This document shows positions 62,901 through 64,000 of a DNA stretch of 64,000 nucleotides, one piece after another; the stretch's first letter is position 1; every line of letters begins with the position of its first letter. This DNA is from Callaeas wilsoni (lineage: Eukaryota; Chordata; Aves; Passeriformes; Callaeidae): positions 434,001-498,000 of the forward strand of contig VWPU01011588.1 of NCBI GenBank assembly GCA_013398955.1. Reading direction: 5' to 3'. The translations under genes were made by a program, and so were the position numbers. The notes beneath the pieces are model-generated. The model saw nothing but the letters and a program-made list of their open reading frames with translations. It had not been told where the DNA came from and made no database searches.

Positions 62901-64000
62901 TCTTTCTGAGAACAGACCTGGATCCAGCAATTCCAGAGGGTCTCCAGCTTGCCGCACATCCAGCAGCCCTCCCCTGAGTCTGACTTTGTCACCTCTGTGA
63001 TGCAGAGTATCTAACATTTTCTGGTCTGAAATGTGGGACTTAAAATCAACTCCTGAATCTGCTGCAGGTCTCCATGGTTACAGTACCGTCAGTTGCTGCT
63101 TTGTACACAGGAATAGATGGGATTTTTAAAAACTCAGGCTGCATTTGCAGAATGACAATCTGAGTTGTGACTTTCCAACCCAACACACTGAGAACATATG
63201 AAGCAATTTTCATAAGACAGGGTAAATGTACAGGTAATGCCCGGTATCCCAAATCAGACTGACAAACTGCTCAGATAAAAAAGTTCAGAGGGCAGGAATT
63301 ATGGTAGGAGAGATCAGCTTAAAGGTTTTGAGAATGAAGGAGCCTCATAAGAGCCAAGTAATAGCCATTTGTGCAGACTGTTTTTCTTCACAAAGCCCTT
63401 TCTTTGCAGTCTAGACCTTTGTTTTACTTAAATTCTGATAAAATTCTTGATTCGTATGAATGGTTCTCCATTAGCCTAAGGATATAAATTCAATATTAAT
63501 GTTAATTAAGTGCAGCTCCTGCACTGTCAGCGCATAGATCACTGAAAAGAGTGAAGAGAAAAGGTATTCAGGAGCATGTGTTCACCTCATTTTACAGTAA
63601 CTGAAGATGAAGAAAATCACAAGTAGATTTCGCTGCTATTATTTATCTTTGTAAAAATATCCCCAGCTTTTATCTCAACAGCTAGAAGAGACCAGGATGT
63701 CAGCTTTACGTTTTGAAACACCATCATCAAAATGCCCTCTAGCAAAACTGACTTAGCAGAGACAATGCCACCTACTGAAATATTAACATCCCTTGCTTCA
63801 GGACACTTTCCTTCATCACTAATTGTCAAAGCAGAATTGACAGTGTTATCTAGAGACCTGCTAAGTTTGAACTGCATCACTACTGTTCTCAAAAGAGATT
63901 AGGGAGCTCTTCTTCTCATCCCTCCTTATGATGTTTGGAGGGGAAGAACACAAGCTATTTCCAGGCACACATACACACAAAAAAGGCAGCATAATGTAAG
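59943..64000. other. Non-coding region to window end, no recognised gene
   Basis: Mostly AT-rich. A more balanced patch at about 62840-63110 and a 92-codon minus-strand frame at 63617-63892 are the only parts that look different. Neither shows a motif I recognise. Confidence 0.5.

Noticed and set aside
1..64000. CRISPR arrays, tRNA or rRNA genes, operons, phage or toxin systems
   Set aside because: No regularly spaced direct repeats, no tRNA-like cloverleaf or rRNA sequence noticed, and the CR1 and LTR content shows a bird nuclear genome.

Overview
The window looks like AT-rich nuclear DNA from a bird. Its recognisable interspersed repeats are 3'-truncated CR1 non-LTR retrotransposons, with the avian CR1 tail (variants of 'ttccaacccaaac...ttctatgattctgtgat') on both strands. 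There is also one solo LTR of a type common in bird genomes. CR1 fragments resembling the J-type of Neoaves make a neoavian bird more likely than a galliform, but the species cannot be named. I saw no bacterial, organellar, CRISPR or operon-like structure. Almost every long open frame is a chance ORF, or lies inside a repeat.

Layout. Positions 1 to about 790 may hold the last two coding exons and 3' UTR of a + strand gene: exon 14-101, intron, exon 541-612 with a stop, and an AATAAA at 760-765. I do not recognise the protein. Positions 990-1405 are a CpG-dense, GC-rich block that stands out sharply; it is either a CpG island or an unrecognised retroviral LTR fragment. The other ~62 kb reads as intergenic or intronic DNA. 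CR1 copies lie at 5364-5520(-), 6228-6837(+), 7295-7592(+), 18025-18585(-, old), 32940-33219(+), 38275-38339(-), 45510-45633(-), 53133-53805(-), 54071-54425(-), 58326-58498(+) and 59408-59942(-). Two copies (6228-6837 and 53133-53805) keep readable remnants of the C-terminal end of CR1 ORF2. A solo LTR in minus orientation occupies 27823-28404, with TATA-like and polyadenylation motifs in the expected places.

Smaller features are A/C-rich, polypurine, polypyrimidine and (TA)n low-complexity tracts; three short-loop perfect hairpins (1750-1777, 2910-2936, 55611-55636); a 30-bp perfect palindrome at 18953-18982; a YY1-type motif at 56279-56292; and a 29-base assembly gap (58817-58845) inside a T/G-rich tract. 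A possible polyadenylated RNA end (AATAAA, 17 bases, then A17) lies at 34735-34774, and a possible non-CR1 exon at 17509-17972.

No multi-gene system can be assembled here. I found no convincing new biological system. The items most worth checking are the terminal exon pair, the CpG block, the poly(A)-ended segment and the 17.5-18.0 kb exon candidate.
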